Shown here: piece after piece, positions 45,727-53,901 of the stretch
Position numbering within the stretch: position 1 is the stretch's first letter
How the letters are laid out: every line of letters starts with the position of its first letter
Assembly (NCBI RefSeq): GCF_900104845.1
Contig: NZ_FNSR01000002.1
Span: 1,860,001-1,924,000 of the forward strand
Direction of reading: 5' to 3'
Source of the DNA: Paraburkholderia caballeronis
GTDB taxonomy: Bacteria > Pseudomonadota > Gammaproteobacteria > Burkholderiales > Burkholderiaceae
DNA: 64,000 nt
Made by a program: the position numbers and the translations under genes
The notes under the pieces: generated by a model
Databases searched by the model: none
The model's input: only the letters and a program-made list of their open reading frames with translations
What the model was told of the DNA's origin: nothing

Positions 45727-46194
45727 GCGGTCAACAGGGCGAACGTTCCCGCGCGCTTCGTGCGGGCGATGCTGGATTCGAGCGGCGGCGCCAGGGCGGT
45801 GTGCGTCGCTTTTTTATTTCCGCATGAACGGTGGCCTCTGTTGATGGGGTCGCTGCGCGCGCAAACGTTTTCGCGTGTCGGCGTGTCGTTGCCGGGTCGC
45901 CTCAACGCTATGGCGAAGGGTGCATCGTCAATCAATGAATTAATGGTGCGCCTGCTTAAATTCATGGCGATCGGCGCCGAACGCATTAGCGACATTTCGT
46001 CCGCCCGGCGGAACCCCCGTTCTTGCCCGCAACCTGTTGACGTGGCGCGCGACGCGCGCCAGCGCGTATCGTCCAAAAACGGAATCGGGGATTTCCCCGT
46101 CGCTCCGGTCTTAAAGTTTTGCCGCGTTGTTCCGTAGATGGGTCTGTATGAAGCGCCTCCGCTCATGGCGGCGACAACGACCGGATGATACGAC
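45727..46194. other. Intergenic region upstream of the chemoreceptor gene
   Basis: No believable gene was seen in these 468 bp. A GC-rich segment followed by TTTTTTATTT near 45812-45821 could terminate the AhpD-like operon, although its stem is imperfect. Two FliA-like elements lie further right: TAAA-N15-GCCGAACG at 45957-45983 and the better one at 46112. Confidence 0.4.
46112..46138 (+). promoter_or_regulatory. Predicted sigma-28 (FliA) promoter
   Basis: TAAAGTTT, an exact match to the flagellar -35 consensus, is followed after 11 bp by TCCGTAGA, a 4 of 8 match to GCCGATAA. It ends 56 bp before the chemoreceptor start. Spacing and gene type fit FliA control; the weak -10 half limits confidence. 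Confidence 0.45.
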
Positions 46195-47760
46195 GTGAAA
46201 GTATTGACCTTGGGGAAGAAGCTGTTCGGGATCGTCGTGCTGATGTGGCTCGGCATCGTGGCGATCGTCGTTGCGGACGCATGGTTTTACCGCAGCGACC
46301 TGATCCACGAGCGGGAGCGGCTGCTGGCCCAGCATCTCGACGTCGCGGTCGGGATCATCGACGGCTATCGCGCGAAGGTTGCGAACGGCGCAGTGCCGCT
46401 CGCCGATGCGCAGCGCGACGTGATCGCCCAGCTGCGCCCCGTCCGTTATGGCGACGATCACAGCGGCTATTACGGAATCTATAAACTGTCGCCGCTGATG
46501 CTCGTGCTGCTGCCGTCGGCGCCGAAGCTGGAGAACTCGACCGAAGGGGTGACGGTGCGCGACGTGAAGGGCGTCGACATCACGCAGCAGATCATCACGC
46601 ATGCGCGCGCGGGATCGGATCACGTCAGCGAGTATCACTGGATCAAGCCGGGGGAGAAGAAGCCGACGCGCAAGCTCACGTACAGCGTCGAAATACCGGA
46701 GTGGAACTGGGTGATCTACACCGGCGCGTATGTCGACGACATCGACGCGACGTTCTTCGCGATGCTGTGGCGGAGCCTCGTGCTGACGCTCGTCGTCGGC
46801 GGCGTCGTGACCGCCGGGATCCTGTGGACGATCCGCAGCATACGCGGCAGCCTCGGCGGCGATCCCGAATTCGCCGCGCAACTGTGCCGGCGCATCGCGG
46901 ACGGCGACCTGAACATCGCGTTCGACATTCGCGCCGCGGACAAACACAGCCTGCTGTCGGCGATGCGCGACATGCAGCACAACCTGACGCGGATGGTCCG
47001 CAGCATCAAGCAGACGGCCGAGTCGATCACCGTCGGCACGCGGGAGATCGCGGCCGGCAATCACGATCTGTCGCAGCGCACCGAGCAGCAGGCCGCGGCG
47101 CTGGCGGAGTCGGCGTCGTCGATGGATCAGTTGACCGCGACCGTGAAGCAGAACGCGCAGAGCGCGCAGCAGGCGAGCGAACTGGCGCGCACCGCGTCGG
47201 CGACGGTCAGCGAGGGCAACAAGGTCGTCAGCGACGTGGTGGAATCGATGGCGACCATCGCGGAAAGCTCGGGCAAGATCGGGCAGATCATCGGCGTGAT
47301 CGACGGCATCGCGTTCCAGACCAACATTCTTGCGTTGAATGCGGCGGTCGAGGCGGCGCGCGCCGGCGAGCAGGGACGCGGTTTCGCGGTGGTCGCGTCC
47401 GAGGTCCGGTCGCTCGCGCAGCGGTCGGCGGCGGCCGCGCGCGAGATCAAGGCGCTCATCAACGGCGCGGTCGCGGAGGTGGATCGCGGCCGGGTGCGCG
47501 CCGGCGATGCGGGCGACTCGATGCAGAAGATCCTGCAATCGGTCACGCGGGTCACGGAGATCATGAACGAGATTTCGATCGCGTCGGCCGAGCAGAGCAA
47601 GGGGATCGGGCAGGTCGGCATCGCGATCACGCAGATGGATACGGTCACGCAGCAGAACGCGGCGCTCGTCGAGCAGGCGGCGGCGAGCGCGGCTTCGCTC
47701 GCCGATCAGGCGAACGAGTTGCGCGAGTCGGTGGCGGTGTTTCGGGTGGCGGAGGGGTAG
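46195..47760 (+). CDS. Methyl-accepting chemotaxis protein with single Cache sensor
   Basis: A 521-residue chemoreceptor. A first membrane helix (about residues 10-29) precedes a periplasmic sCache-type sensor ([64 protein letters not shown]). A second helix (about 188-212), a HAMP-like linker and a long coiled-coil signalling domain follow. The hairpin tip is intact: [37 protein letters not shown]. The start codon is GTG. No CheR-binding pentapeptide is present at the C-terminus. The ligand is unknown; related sensors bind small carboxylates. Confidence 0.93.
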   Translation: MKVLTLGKKLFGIVVLMWLGIVAIVVADAWFYRSDLIHERERLLAQHLDVAVGIIDGYRAKVANGAVPLADAQRDVIAQLRPVRYGDDHSGYYGIYKLSPLMLVLLPSAPKLENSTEGVTVRDVKGVDITQQIITHARAGSDHVSEYHWIKPGEKKPTRKLTYSVEIPEWNWVIYTGAYVDDIDATFFAMLWRSLVLTLVVGGVVTAGILWTIRSIRGSLGGDPEFAAQLCRRIADGDLNIAFDIRAADKHSLLSAMRDMQHNLTRMVRSIKQTAESITVGTREIAAGNHDLSQRTEQQAAALAESASSMDQLTATVKQNAQSAQQASELARTASATVSEGNKVVSDVVESMATIAESSGKIGQIIGVIDGIAFQTNILALNAAVEAARAGEQGRGFAVVASEVRSLAQRSAAAAREIKALINGAVAEVDRGRVRAGDAGDSMQKILQSVTRVTEIMNEISIASAEQSKGIGQVGIAITQMDTVTQQNAALVEQAAASAASLADQANELRESVAVFRVAEG

Positions 47761-48048
47761 GCGCGGCGTCTGGCGCAGGCGGTTGCCGTCGAATGGGGAT
47801 CGTCGAGTCGATCTATCGAGCATTCCCAACATTCACGGACGTCGTCGGGAAACCCTGGCCAGCCTACGCAACGGCGGCCCAACGGGTGACCATCGGTCGC
47901 AATGCCCACCGGCGCTGGTCGTCGCGAGGCATTCCGGTGTGCTTTGCGCCTCGGCTCATGCCGCCATCCGCCACAATCGGGAACACAGAGAACACCATGG
48001 GCCCGCTGGGCGTGTACCATAGTCCTCCTCAGACAACTGAGGAGCACC

Positions 48049-49242
48049 ATGGAACTCACGATTCTTATGCCGTGCCTCAACGAGCGGGAAACCCTCGCAG
48101 TCTGTATCGACAAGGCGCAGGCCTTTCTTGAAAGAAGCGGCATAGCCGGGGAAGTGCTCATTGCCGACAACGGCAGCACGGACGGATCCATAACGATTGC
48201 CCAGCAGCACGGCGCGCGCGTCGTGCACGTACCCATGAGGGGGTATGGCGCTGCGCTCATCCACGGAATCCGCGAGGCAAAAGGCGTGTACGTCATCATG
48301 GGCGACTCCGACGACAGTTACGACTTCAGCGATTTAACGGGGTTCGTCGATGCGCTGAGGTCCGGAAGCGATCTCGTGATGGGGAACCGGTTCGCGGGCG
48401 GTATCGAAGCCGGCGCGATGCCGTTTCTTCATAAGTATCTGGGGAATCCTGTTCTCAGTTTCATCGGCCGCCTGTTTTTCCATATTCGTATCGGCGATTT
48501 CCACTGCGGTCTGCGCGGATTCAGCCGGAGAAAGATGCTGGAACTGGATCTGCAAAGCACGGGAATGGAGTTCGCCAGCGAAATGGTCGTGAGGTCCGCG
48601 CTGGCCGGCTACCGCGTGAGCGAAGTCCCGACCGTCCTTCGAAAAGACGGGCGGTCGCGGCCTCCGCATCTGCGCACCTGGCGGGACGGGTGGAGACACC
48701 TCCGGTTCCTGCTGCTGTTCAGTCCCAAGTGGCTGTTCTTCTATCCCGGCCTCGCGATCTTTGCCATCGGGTTTCTGCTGGCCGTCATTGCGCTTCCGGG
48801 GCAGTTTCATATCGCGCCGAACATCGCGCTCGATGTCCATACCGCGGTACTCGGGTGCATGACGATCATCATCGGGACCCAGTGCATTACCTTTTCACTG
48901 GTTGCCAGGCGATATGCGACGTCGAGAGGTTTTCTTCCGCCAGGCTACCGGATGAGCGGGCTGGCCGAAGCCATCACGCTGGAGCGCGCGCTCATTTTCT
49001 CGGGAATTTTGCTGCTGGCGGGACTGGTGGGAATCGGCTATTGCATCTATCAGTGGTGGAGGGTCGATCTCGGACCGTTGCCCTACGGTCAGTTCATTCG
49101 AACATTGATCGCATCGGGAACTGCCGTCGTAATCGGGCTGCAGGTCGCGTTCACCAGCTTCCTCGCCGCCGTGCTCGAAGTCAAATCGCCCAACGCATCT
49201 CAAGATTCGACGCACGATCAGACCGTCATGCAACACGGCTAG
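48049..49242 (+). CDS. Family 2 glycosyltransferase with C-terminal membrane helices
   Basis: A 397-residue GT2 enzyme. The catalytic GT-A domain has ILMPCLNERETLAVCIDKAQAFLERSGIAGEVLIADNGSTDGS and the metal site MGDSDDSYDFSDL, then LHKYLGNPVLSFIGRLFFHIRIGDFHCGLRGFSR. Four hydrophobic segments follow (FYPGLAIFAIGFLLAVIAL, AVLGCMTIIIGTQCITFSL, ALIFSGILLLAGLVGIGYC, IASGTAVVIGLQVAFTSFL). The layout resembles polyprenyl-phosphate sugar transferases. It stands alone, is a little less GC-rich than its neighbours, and has a good GAGGAG ribosome site before ATG 48049. Horizontal acquisition is possible. Confidence 0.92.
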   Translation: MELTILMPCLNERETLAVCIDKAQAFLERSGIAGEVLIADNGSTDGSITIAQQHGARVVHVPMRGYGAALIHGIREAKGVYVIMGDSDDSYDFSDLTGFVDALRSGSDLVMGNRFAGGIEAGAMPFLHKYLGNPVLSFIGRLFFHIRIGDFHCGLRGFSRRKMLELDLQSTGMEFASEMVVRSALAGYRVSEVPTVLRKDGRSRPPHLRTWRDGWRHLRFLLLFSPKWLFFYPGLAIFAIGFLLAVIALPGQFHIAPNIALDVHTAVLGCMTIIIGTQCITFSLVARRYATSRGFLPPGYRMSGLAEAITLERALIFSGILLLAGLVGIGYCIYQWWRVDLGPLPYGQFIRTLIASGTAVVIGLQVAFTSFLAAVLEVKSPNASQDSTHDQTVMQHG

Positions 49243-49250
49243 ATTTCAGC

Positions 49251-49277
49251 CGCCGCCCGTCTCTGCGCCGGGCGGCG
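49251..49277. terminator. Bidirectional hairpin between convergent genes
   Basis: CGCCGCCCG / CGGGCGGCG form a perfect 9-bp stem with a 9-nt loop, between the glycosyltransferase stop and the convergent porin stop. No T-run is present on either side. Confidence 0.6.
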
Positions 49278-49306
49278 ACTGCATTGCACATCGCGCGGTC
49301 GGAACG

Positions 49307-50404
49307 CTAGAACATATGCCGGATCCCGACGTTCGCGCCGACCGTCGTGCCCGAGCCGGTGGCTGCATACAGCGCGTTGTTGATCGACAGCCCGGTATCC
49401 ATCGCGCCGTGGTTGTTCACGACGCCGACCTGCCCGTACACCGTGGTCCGCTTCGACAGAAAATACTGCAAGCCCGACGACGCCATCACCGAATGGTTGT
49501 TCGAGTTGTTTCCGTCGCGGGTCACGTACACGCCGGCGTCCACGACGAGTCCCGGCGTGACCGCATAACTCAGGCCGCCGGAATAGACGCGGTTGTCGAA
49601 CGAACCGGCCACCTTGTACAGCACGAACGCGGCCTTCAGCGTGAGCCGGTCGAAGCGGTAGCTCGCGCCGATCGTGCGGCCGGTGAACGCGACCGTGCTC
49701 GGGATCGGAGTCGTCGCCGCGCTGCCGCCCGCGTTGCCGCTGTAGAGCGCCGCGTCGAGCGTCAGCGACCCCGCGCGATAACGAAGGCCGGCCGAATACT
49801 GCCGGCCCGCCTGGAAGTCGCCCGCGGCGCCGCCGAGCGCGAGCATCGCGCTGCCTTGCAGGCCGGCGAACTCGGGTGACGTGTACGAGATCGCGTTCGA
49901 ATTGAACAGGCCCGTCACCAGCACGTTGTCGACGTAGTTCACGAGGCCGCTGCCGAAGTACGACATGCCGCGCGGATCGGAGTCGTACAGCGACAGGAAG
50001 AACGGCGAATATTGCAGGCCGGCCTTCACGGAACCGAAGCCGCCGCTCAGCCCCACCCACGCTTCGCGGCCGAACAGGTTGCCGTTCGAATTGTTGAGCC
50101 CGCCGTTGGCGACGCTGATGCCGCTTTCGAGGTTGAACTCCGCGCGCAGTCCGCCGCCGAGGTCCTCGGAGCCTTTCAGGCCGAAGCGGGAACCGGTCAG
50201 GCCGCTGTCGGTGAGCGAGAACTGATGGCCCGCGTTTCCGCCGGTCAGCGGGTTCTGCGTCTTGCTCGTGTACATGATGGATGCGTCGACGATGCCGTAC
50301 AGCGTGACGCTGCTCTGCGCGTGCGCGCCCGACGCGACGCCGAGCGTGCACGCGCCGATCATTCCGATGACTGCTGCCGCGTGGTTTTTCTTCGTTGCCT
50401 GCAT
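49307..50404 (-). CDS. Gram-negative porin (second copy)
   Basis: A 365-residue trimeric porin. The signal peptide runs to GVASGAHA and the mature protein begins QSSVTLYGIVDASIMYTSKTQNPLTGG. Internal blocks DSGLTGSRFGLKGSEDLGGGLRAEFNLESGISVANGG and LFGREAWVGLSGGFGSVKAGLQYSPFF are standard, and it ends TVGANVGIRHMF with the terminal Phe. It differs from the porin at the left edge mainly in loops, so pore selectivity may differ. It appears monocistronic, with a long upstream region that could carry osmotic or nutrient control. Confidence 0.93.
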   Translation of the reverse strand: MQATKKNHAAAVIGMIGACTLGVASGAHAQSSVTLYGIVDASIMYTSKTQNPLTGGNAGHQFSLTDSGLTGSRFGLKGSEDLGGGLRAEFNLESGISVANGGLNNSNGNLFGREAWVGLSGGFGSVKAGLQYSPFFLSLYDSDPRGMSYFGSGLVNYVDNVLVTGLFNSNAISYTSPEFAGLQGSAMLALGGAAGDFQAGRQYSAGLRYRAGSLTLDAALYSGNAGGSAATTPIPSTVAFTGRTIGASYRFDRLTLKAAFVLYKVAGSFDNRVYSGGLSYAVTPGLVVDAGVYVTRDGNNSNNHSVMASSGLQYFLSKRTTVYGQVGVVNNHGAMDTGLSINNALYAATGSGTTVGANVGIRHMF

Positions 50405-51084
50405 GGTCCCTAGTCTCCCTGTCCTGCTGACGTGGTGCGATGTGTGAAGCGATATCGGTGTTGTGCGGATGCTGTTTCGACGTGTTCGATGGATCGGCGG
50501 CGGCCGTCACGAGCACGTTTGAAACTTCGATTTTTTCGTCGGTTATTCAGTGCTATTGGCTGTTTTGCCCGGGTGTAATGCGGGCGACCGATATCGGCCC
50601 AAGACCGTTATGAGCGGCCAGTTAAGCTGGATTCGTTACCCATGAATTTATTGAGGAACCCGTAAGTAAAAATCGGCTTGGCAAGCTGCAAGGGCGGCGT
50701 CGAGCGGGCGGGAGGCATCGGGCATTAACCGCAGCGCCGAGCGGGATAGCCGGGTTGCTGTTCGGTACGGGGATAATTTCGCACGATCGTGCGAGAATTT
50801 TTATCGGTGAAAACGCGCAGAGGCCGGCGGTGTGCGCAATGGTGAAAGCGTTGAAGGATTTGGTTGAAAGCGCATTCAATCCTCTGAAGGATTGCGCCGC
50901 CTCCTGCGAACCGTGCAGAGCGGTTCGCAGGAGGCTACTTCTTGCCGGACGAGGGAAGCCACGTTGATCGCACAACGGCTGCTCTGAAAGCCCGGCAGTT
51001 GAGTCTGGTTCAGGTATTCCGTTGCGGGGTTGGCGAAGCGCGTTGTTACGGTTGGGCGCTTATCGAAACAGATCGCGCATTACG
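50405..51084. other. Long intergenic region with tandem hairpins
   Basis: This 680-bp region between the porin promoter and the LysR 3' end has no convincing gene; short frames in it lack codon bias and homology. It is clearly AT-richer near 50525-50680 and 50760-50880. It contains two adjacent perfect hairpins at 50877-50894 and 50899-50935. Confidence 0.5.
50877..50935. other. Two tandem perfect hairpins, possible small RNA end
   Basis: The first is CAATCCT-CTGA-AGGATTG. The second, four bases on, is GCCTCCTGCGAACCG / CGGTTCGCAGGAGGC with a 7-nt loop: a perfect 15-bp stem. TACTTCTT follows on the plus strand. They may be the 3' end of an unannotated transcript on the plus strand or the terminator of the LysR gene on the minus strand. 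Confidence 0.5.
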
Positions 51085-51981
51085 CTACCCGTTTTCTCGC
51101 CGGCCATTCAGTTCCCCCAGCACATCGAGCACATGCTGCGTGGCCCGCGCAACCTGTTTCGCATGCGCGATCCCAAGCCGCCGCCACAACGCGGGCCGAA
51201 GCGGCCGAACGACGGTGCGCGGCTCCTGCGTCGCGGACGCATCGCCTTCGTTCGGCAACAGCGCGGCCCCGTAACCGGCCGCGACCAGACTCCGGATCGC
51301 GTCGTTGTAGTTGAGTTCGATCCGCGGCACCGGTTGTTGCCCGGCGGCCGCGAACCATTCGGACGTCAACCGCGAGAGCCGCGTCGATGCGTCGTTGAGG
51401 ATGAGCGGCCTGCCAGCGAGCCATCTGGGCGTCACGACGGCCGGGCATGGCCATGACGCGGGCATCAGCGCGACGACCGGGTCGCGCCGCCACGGCTTGA
51501 TGACGAGCCCGGCGATAGCGGATTGGGGCAATGCGACCAGCCCGACGTCGAGCGACCCTTGCGCGAGGCGGACGAGCGTGTCCTGCGACGTCAGCACCGC
51601 GACCTGCACGTCGATGGCCGGATGGTCCCGTCCGAGCACTTCGAGCGCCTTCGGCAGCAGATGCGCGATCGCGCCCGTCGATGCGCCGAGCCGCACGCGC
51701 CCTTCGAGTCCCTGCACCTGCCGCTGAACGTCGTCCAGCGCCTGTCCGGCGTCCGTCAGCAGGCGGCGGGCCTTTGCCAGCAGTGTCTCCCCGATCGCGG
51801 TGGGGACGACCTCTCCACGCTTGCGTGACAGCAGCGGCGCGCCGACGCGTTCCTCCAGTTCCTGAATGTGAAGCGTGACCGTCGGCGCGGCCAGATGCAG
51901 CACGCGTGCTGCTTCCGCGAACGAACCGTGATCCGCGATCGTGACCAGCGTGCGCAGGCGGTCGAGGCTTATCTCTCTCAT
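51085..51981 (-). CDS. LysR family transcriptional regulator
   Basis: A 298-residue LysR regulator with helix-turn-helix REISLDRLRTLVTIADHGSFAEAARVLHLAAPTVTLHIQELEERVGAPLLSRKRGEVVPTAIGETLL. The effector domain includes RLGASTGAIAHLLPKALEVLGRDHPAIDVQVAVLTSQDTLVRLAQGSLDVGLVALP. It is divergent, with 107 bp between starts, from a small membrane-protein gene that may be its target. Its ligand is unknown. Confidence 0.92.
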   Translation of the reverse strand: MREISLDRLRTLVTIADHGSFAEAARVLHLAAPTVTLHIQELEERVGAPLLSRKRGEVVPTAIGETLLAKARRLLTDAGQALDDVQRQVQGLEGRVRLGASTGAIAHLLPKALEVLGRDHPAIDVQVAVLTSQDTLVRLAQGSLDVGLVALPQSAIAGLVIKPWRRDPVVALMPASWPCPAVVTPRWLAGRPLILNDASTRLSRLTSEWFAAAGQQPVPRIELNYNDAIRSLVAAGYGAALLPNEGDASATQEPRTVVRPLRPALWRRLGIAHAKQVARATQHVLDVLGELNGRRENG

Positions 51982-52088
51982 GGCGGATCGGGTTAGAAAA
52001 ATCTGAACGTTATTGTCAGGAAATTCAACTTTTCATATTCTAGCCGCGGCACGAAGATGGGCATGTGGAAGTTCGGCGGAGACGAAGC

Positions 52089-52397
52089 ATGTTCGATACG
52101 GATGAATGCGTGGGAGATGACGAAAGCGGTCGCTTATCGAATGAAGAAGCCGATGCCGAACGGTGGGTCGCCGCACTGACGCTCACCGGTTTGCTGATGA
52201 CGATGATGCTGGTCGCCGCTCTATCTGCACGGAGCGCGGTGCACGACGTGGACCCCGCGTGTTTCCGGAAAGCGATGAACGAGGGGCACGCGTTGATGGA
52301 AGCGTCGTTCCAGTCCGCGCCGGAGCAGGATGCGGTGATGCAGGCCAGACGGGCGTGCTCCACTGGACGCGCGGCAAACAGCAGCGGTGTACGATAG
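52089..52397 (+). CDS. Small predicted membrane protein
   Basis: A 102-residue protein I do not recognise. An acidic N-terminus (MFDTDECVGDDESGRLSNEEADAERW) precedes one membrane helix (VAALTLTGLLMTMMLVAALSA), then a soluble tail with two cysteines (DPACFRKAMNEGHALMEASF, RRACSTGRAANSSG). The start ATG 52089 has GGAGA upstream. It is divergent from a LysR gene. A single-pass topology with the tail in the periplasm is likely. The reading frame beyond the helix has weaker coding character, so the C-terminal end is less certain. Confidence 0.55.
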   Translation: MFDTDECVGDDESGRLSNEEADAERWVAALTLTGLLMTMMLVAALSARSAVHDVDPACFRKAMNEGHALMEASFQSAPEQDAVMQARRACSTGRAANSSGVR

Positions 52398-52432
52398 CGG
52401 CAAAACATTCGAACCCGCTACCCGCGTCGCCC

Positions 52433-52897
52433 ATGCAAAGAACAACACAGCGGCCACGCGCCGACTGGCCGAAACGGCTGGACGAGGTCGGTTTCCGCTT
52501 CCATTCGATCGACGAACACGGCGTCGTGCAGACGCCGGATCCGAGCCGCTTCCCGTACTGGGTCGAAAACGCGGCCTACGTCTTTACCGAGAACGAGATC
52601 GACGCGCTATGGGGGGCGACGCGGGAACTGCATGCGCGCTGCCTCGAAGCGGTGGACTACGTGATCCGCGCGCGGCTCTTCTCGCGGATGGCGATTCCGG
52701 CTGCATTCGAGCCGCTGATCCGCGCGTCGTGGGAGCGTCGCGATCCCTCCGTGTACGGCCGCTTCGACCTGACGCTCGACGAGTCTGGCGTCCCGAAGAT
52801 GTACGAGTACAACGCGGACACGCCGACCTCGCTGATCGAGTCGAGCATCGCGCAGTGGTTCTGGAAAACCGACGTGCAGCCGGCGCACGACGCCTGC
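52433..52897 (+). pseudogene. Truncated glutathionylspermidine synthase family gene
   Basis: The first 155 codons match the N-terminal part of glutathionylspermidine synthase-like ATP-grasp proteins: FRFHSIDEHGVVQ, FPYWVENAAYVFTENEIDALWGATRELHARCLEAVDYVI, DPSVYGRFDLTLDESGVPKMYEYNADTPTSLIESSIAQWFW. Family members are about 380-400 residues and need the C-terminal ATP-grasp part, which is absent. Homology stops near PAHDA, where the sequence becomes the antisense of a different gene. The frame stays open to 53419 only by chance. This is one side of a deletion junction. Confidence 0.78.
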
Positions 52898-52977
52898 TCG
52901 TGGCAGCCGCCGAGCGCGGCGGCCAGTGCGGCCGCCCCTGCGATCGCGAGCGCGCCGTTCAGGATGGTCTTATTCAT
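52885..52977 (-). pseudogene. 5' remnant of a lipoprotein gene (sorbosone dehydrogenase-like)
   Basis: On the minus strand the start MNKTILNGALAIAGAAALAAALGGC is a complete lipoprotein signal peptide with lipobox LGGC. After HEQAS the sequence turns into the antisense of the truncated synthase gene. In related bacteria a DUF2231 gene is followed by a PQQ-type sorbosone dehydrogenase with just such a start. Here only about 30 codons survive. Its start overlaps the DUF2231 stop by eight bases, as in an intact operon. Confidence 0.65.
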
Positions 52978-53413
52978 GGACCGCCTCCGTGTAGCCGAAC
53001 TTGTCGAGCGCGTGCGCGATGCGTCCGATGCTCAGCAGCGCGACGGTGACGGCGGACAGGATCGCGTTCAGCGGGACCATCGCGTAAGCATCGCGGCTAT
53101 GCACGAACGCGTTGACGATCGCCGCGACGATGCCGAGCAGGTTCAGCCAGAAATCGAATCGCTCGATGCGCGTGACCGGATAACGCGACGGCAGCCATAC
53201 ATGACACAGGTTGATGATGCGCGGCACGATCGCGAACAGCAGGCCCGTCGTGACGAGCCACGCCGCGCCTTTTCCCCAGAACACGTTGCGGGTGACCGCA
53301 TAGAGGATGTCGAAGATCAGCGTGCCGACGAAGAGGCCATACGGGATCGGATTGAGCAGATCGAAAACCGCGGTGGCGAATCTCGATCGATAGGTCGGGG
53401 TGGCGGGAGTCAT
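52970..53413 (-). CDS. DUF2231 membrane protein
   Basis: A 147-residue integral membrane protein of the DUF2231 family with four predicted helices: LNPIPYGLFVGTLIFDILYAV, AWLVTTGLLFAIVPRIINL, FWLNLLGIVAAIVNAFV and LNAILSAVTVALLSI. The conserved FVHSRDAYAMVP motif is present. The start ATG 53413 has AAAGGGA upstream. Its usual downstream partner, a membrane-anchored dehydrogenase, has been deleted, so the surviving protein may now lack a redox partner. Confidence 0.88.
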   Translation of the reverse strand: MTPATPTYRSRFATAVFDLLNPIPYGLFVGTLIFDILYAVTRNVFWGKGAAWLVTTGLLFAIVPRIINLCHVWLPSRYPVTRIERFDFWLNLLGIVAAIVNAFVHSRDAYAMVPLNAILSAVTVALLSIGRIAHALDKFGYTEAVHE

Positions 53414-53688
53414 GAATAAATCCCTTTCTGAAGGTAAGGATGCGATGGACGATGCGGGCCGCATCGTCTTTCGGACTCGTTGCGCCCAAAGCATCGGGGC
53501 GAGCGTCGAGCGGTACGCACGTCACATGCCCGACGCATTCAGTTGGCTGTCATCTGCGTGCGGGCGAAGCGGGTGTCGGCGAACGTCGGGAACGGAGGCT
53601 GCTGCGAACACAGCGCGGTATTGGGCGTGCGGGGCGTGCGGGGCGCGCGGCCGAGGTCCGCGCAACCCGCATCGATGAAGGAGGACAG

Positions 53689-53901
53689 ATGAAGCGGTTC
53701 GTCTACGTCGCCGTCGTGGCGGCGCTCGCGTTCGGCGCGGCCGGATGCAGGAAGGCGCACAACGCGGGCAATGACAGCATGAGGTCGGGCGCGGGCGGCA
53801 TCGTCGCGTCGAACGGGCAGGCGGGCGTGGTCCGCGAAATGCAGCCGGTTCGTTCGTCGGCGGCCGTCGAGCGCGTCATGCCATCGGCTTCCGGCCGGTA
53901 G
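53689..53901 (+). CDS. Small putative lipoprotein
   Basis: A 70-residue protein I cannot assign. The N-terminus MKRFVYVAVVAALAFGAAGCRKAHNAG is a lipoprotein signal with lipobox GAAGC; the mature part is short and polar (NDSMRSGAGGIVASNGQAGVVREMQPVRSSAAVERVMPSASGR). A perfect GAAGGAGGACAG ribosome site precedes ATG 53689. The 3' end overlaps the convergent MFS gene by 26 bp, so the last residues are antisense to a real gene. Confidence 0.6.
   Translation: MKRFVYVAVVAALAFGAAGCRKAHNAGNDSMRSGAGGIVASNGQAGVVREMQPVRSSAAVERVMPSASGR

Noticed and set aside
45760..46137. A 125-codon frame upstream of the chemoreceptor
   Set aside because: No ribosome site, no homology, mixed composition; it overlaps the predicted promoters.
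52898..53419. Continuation of the truncated synthase frame as a longer chimeric protein
   Set aside because: This part is antisense to the lipoprotein remnant and the DUF2231 gene and has no homology to the synthase.
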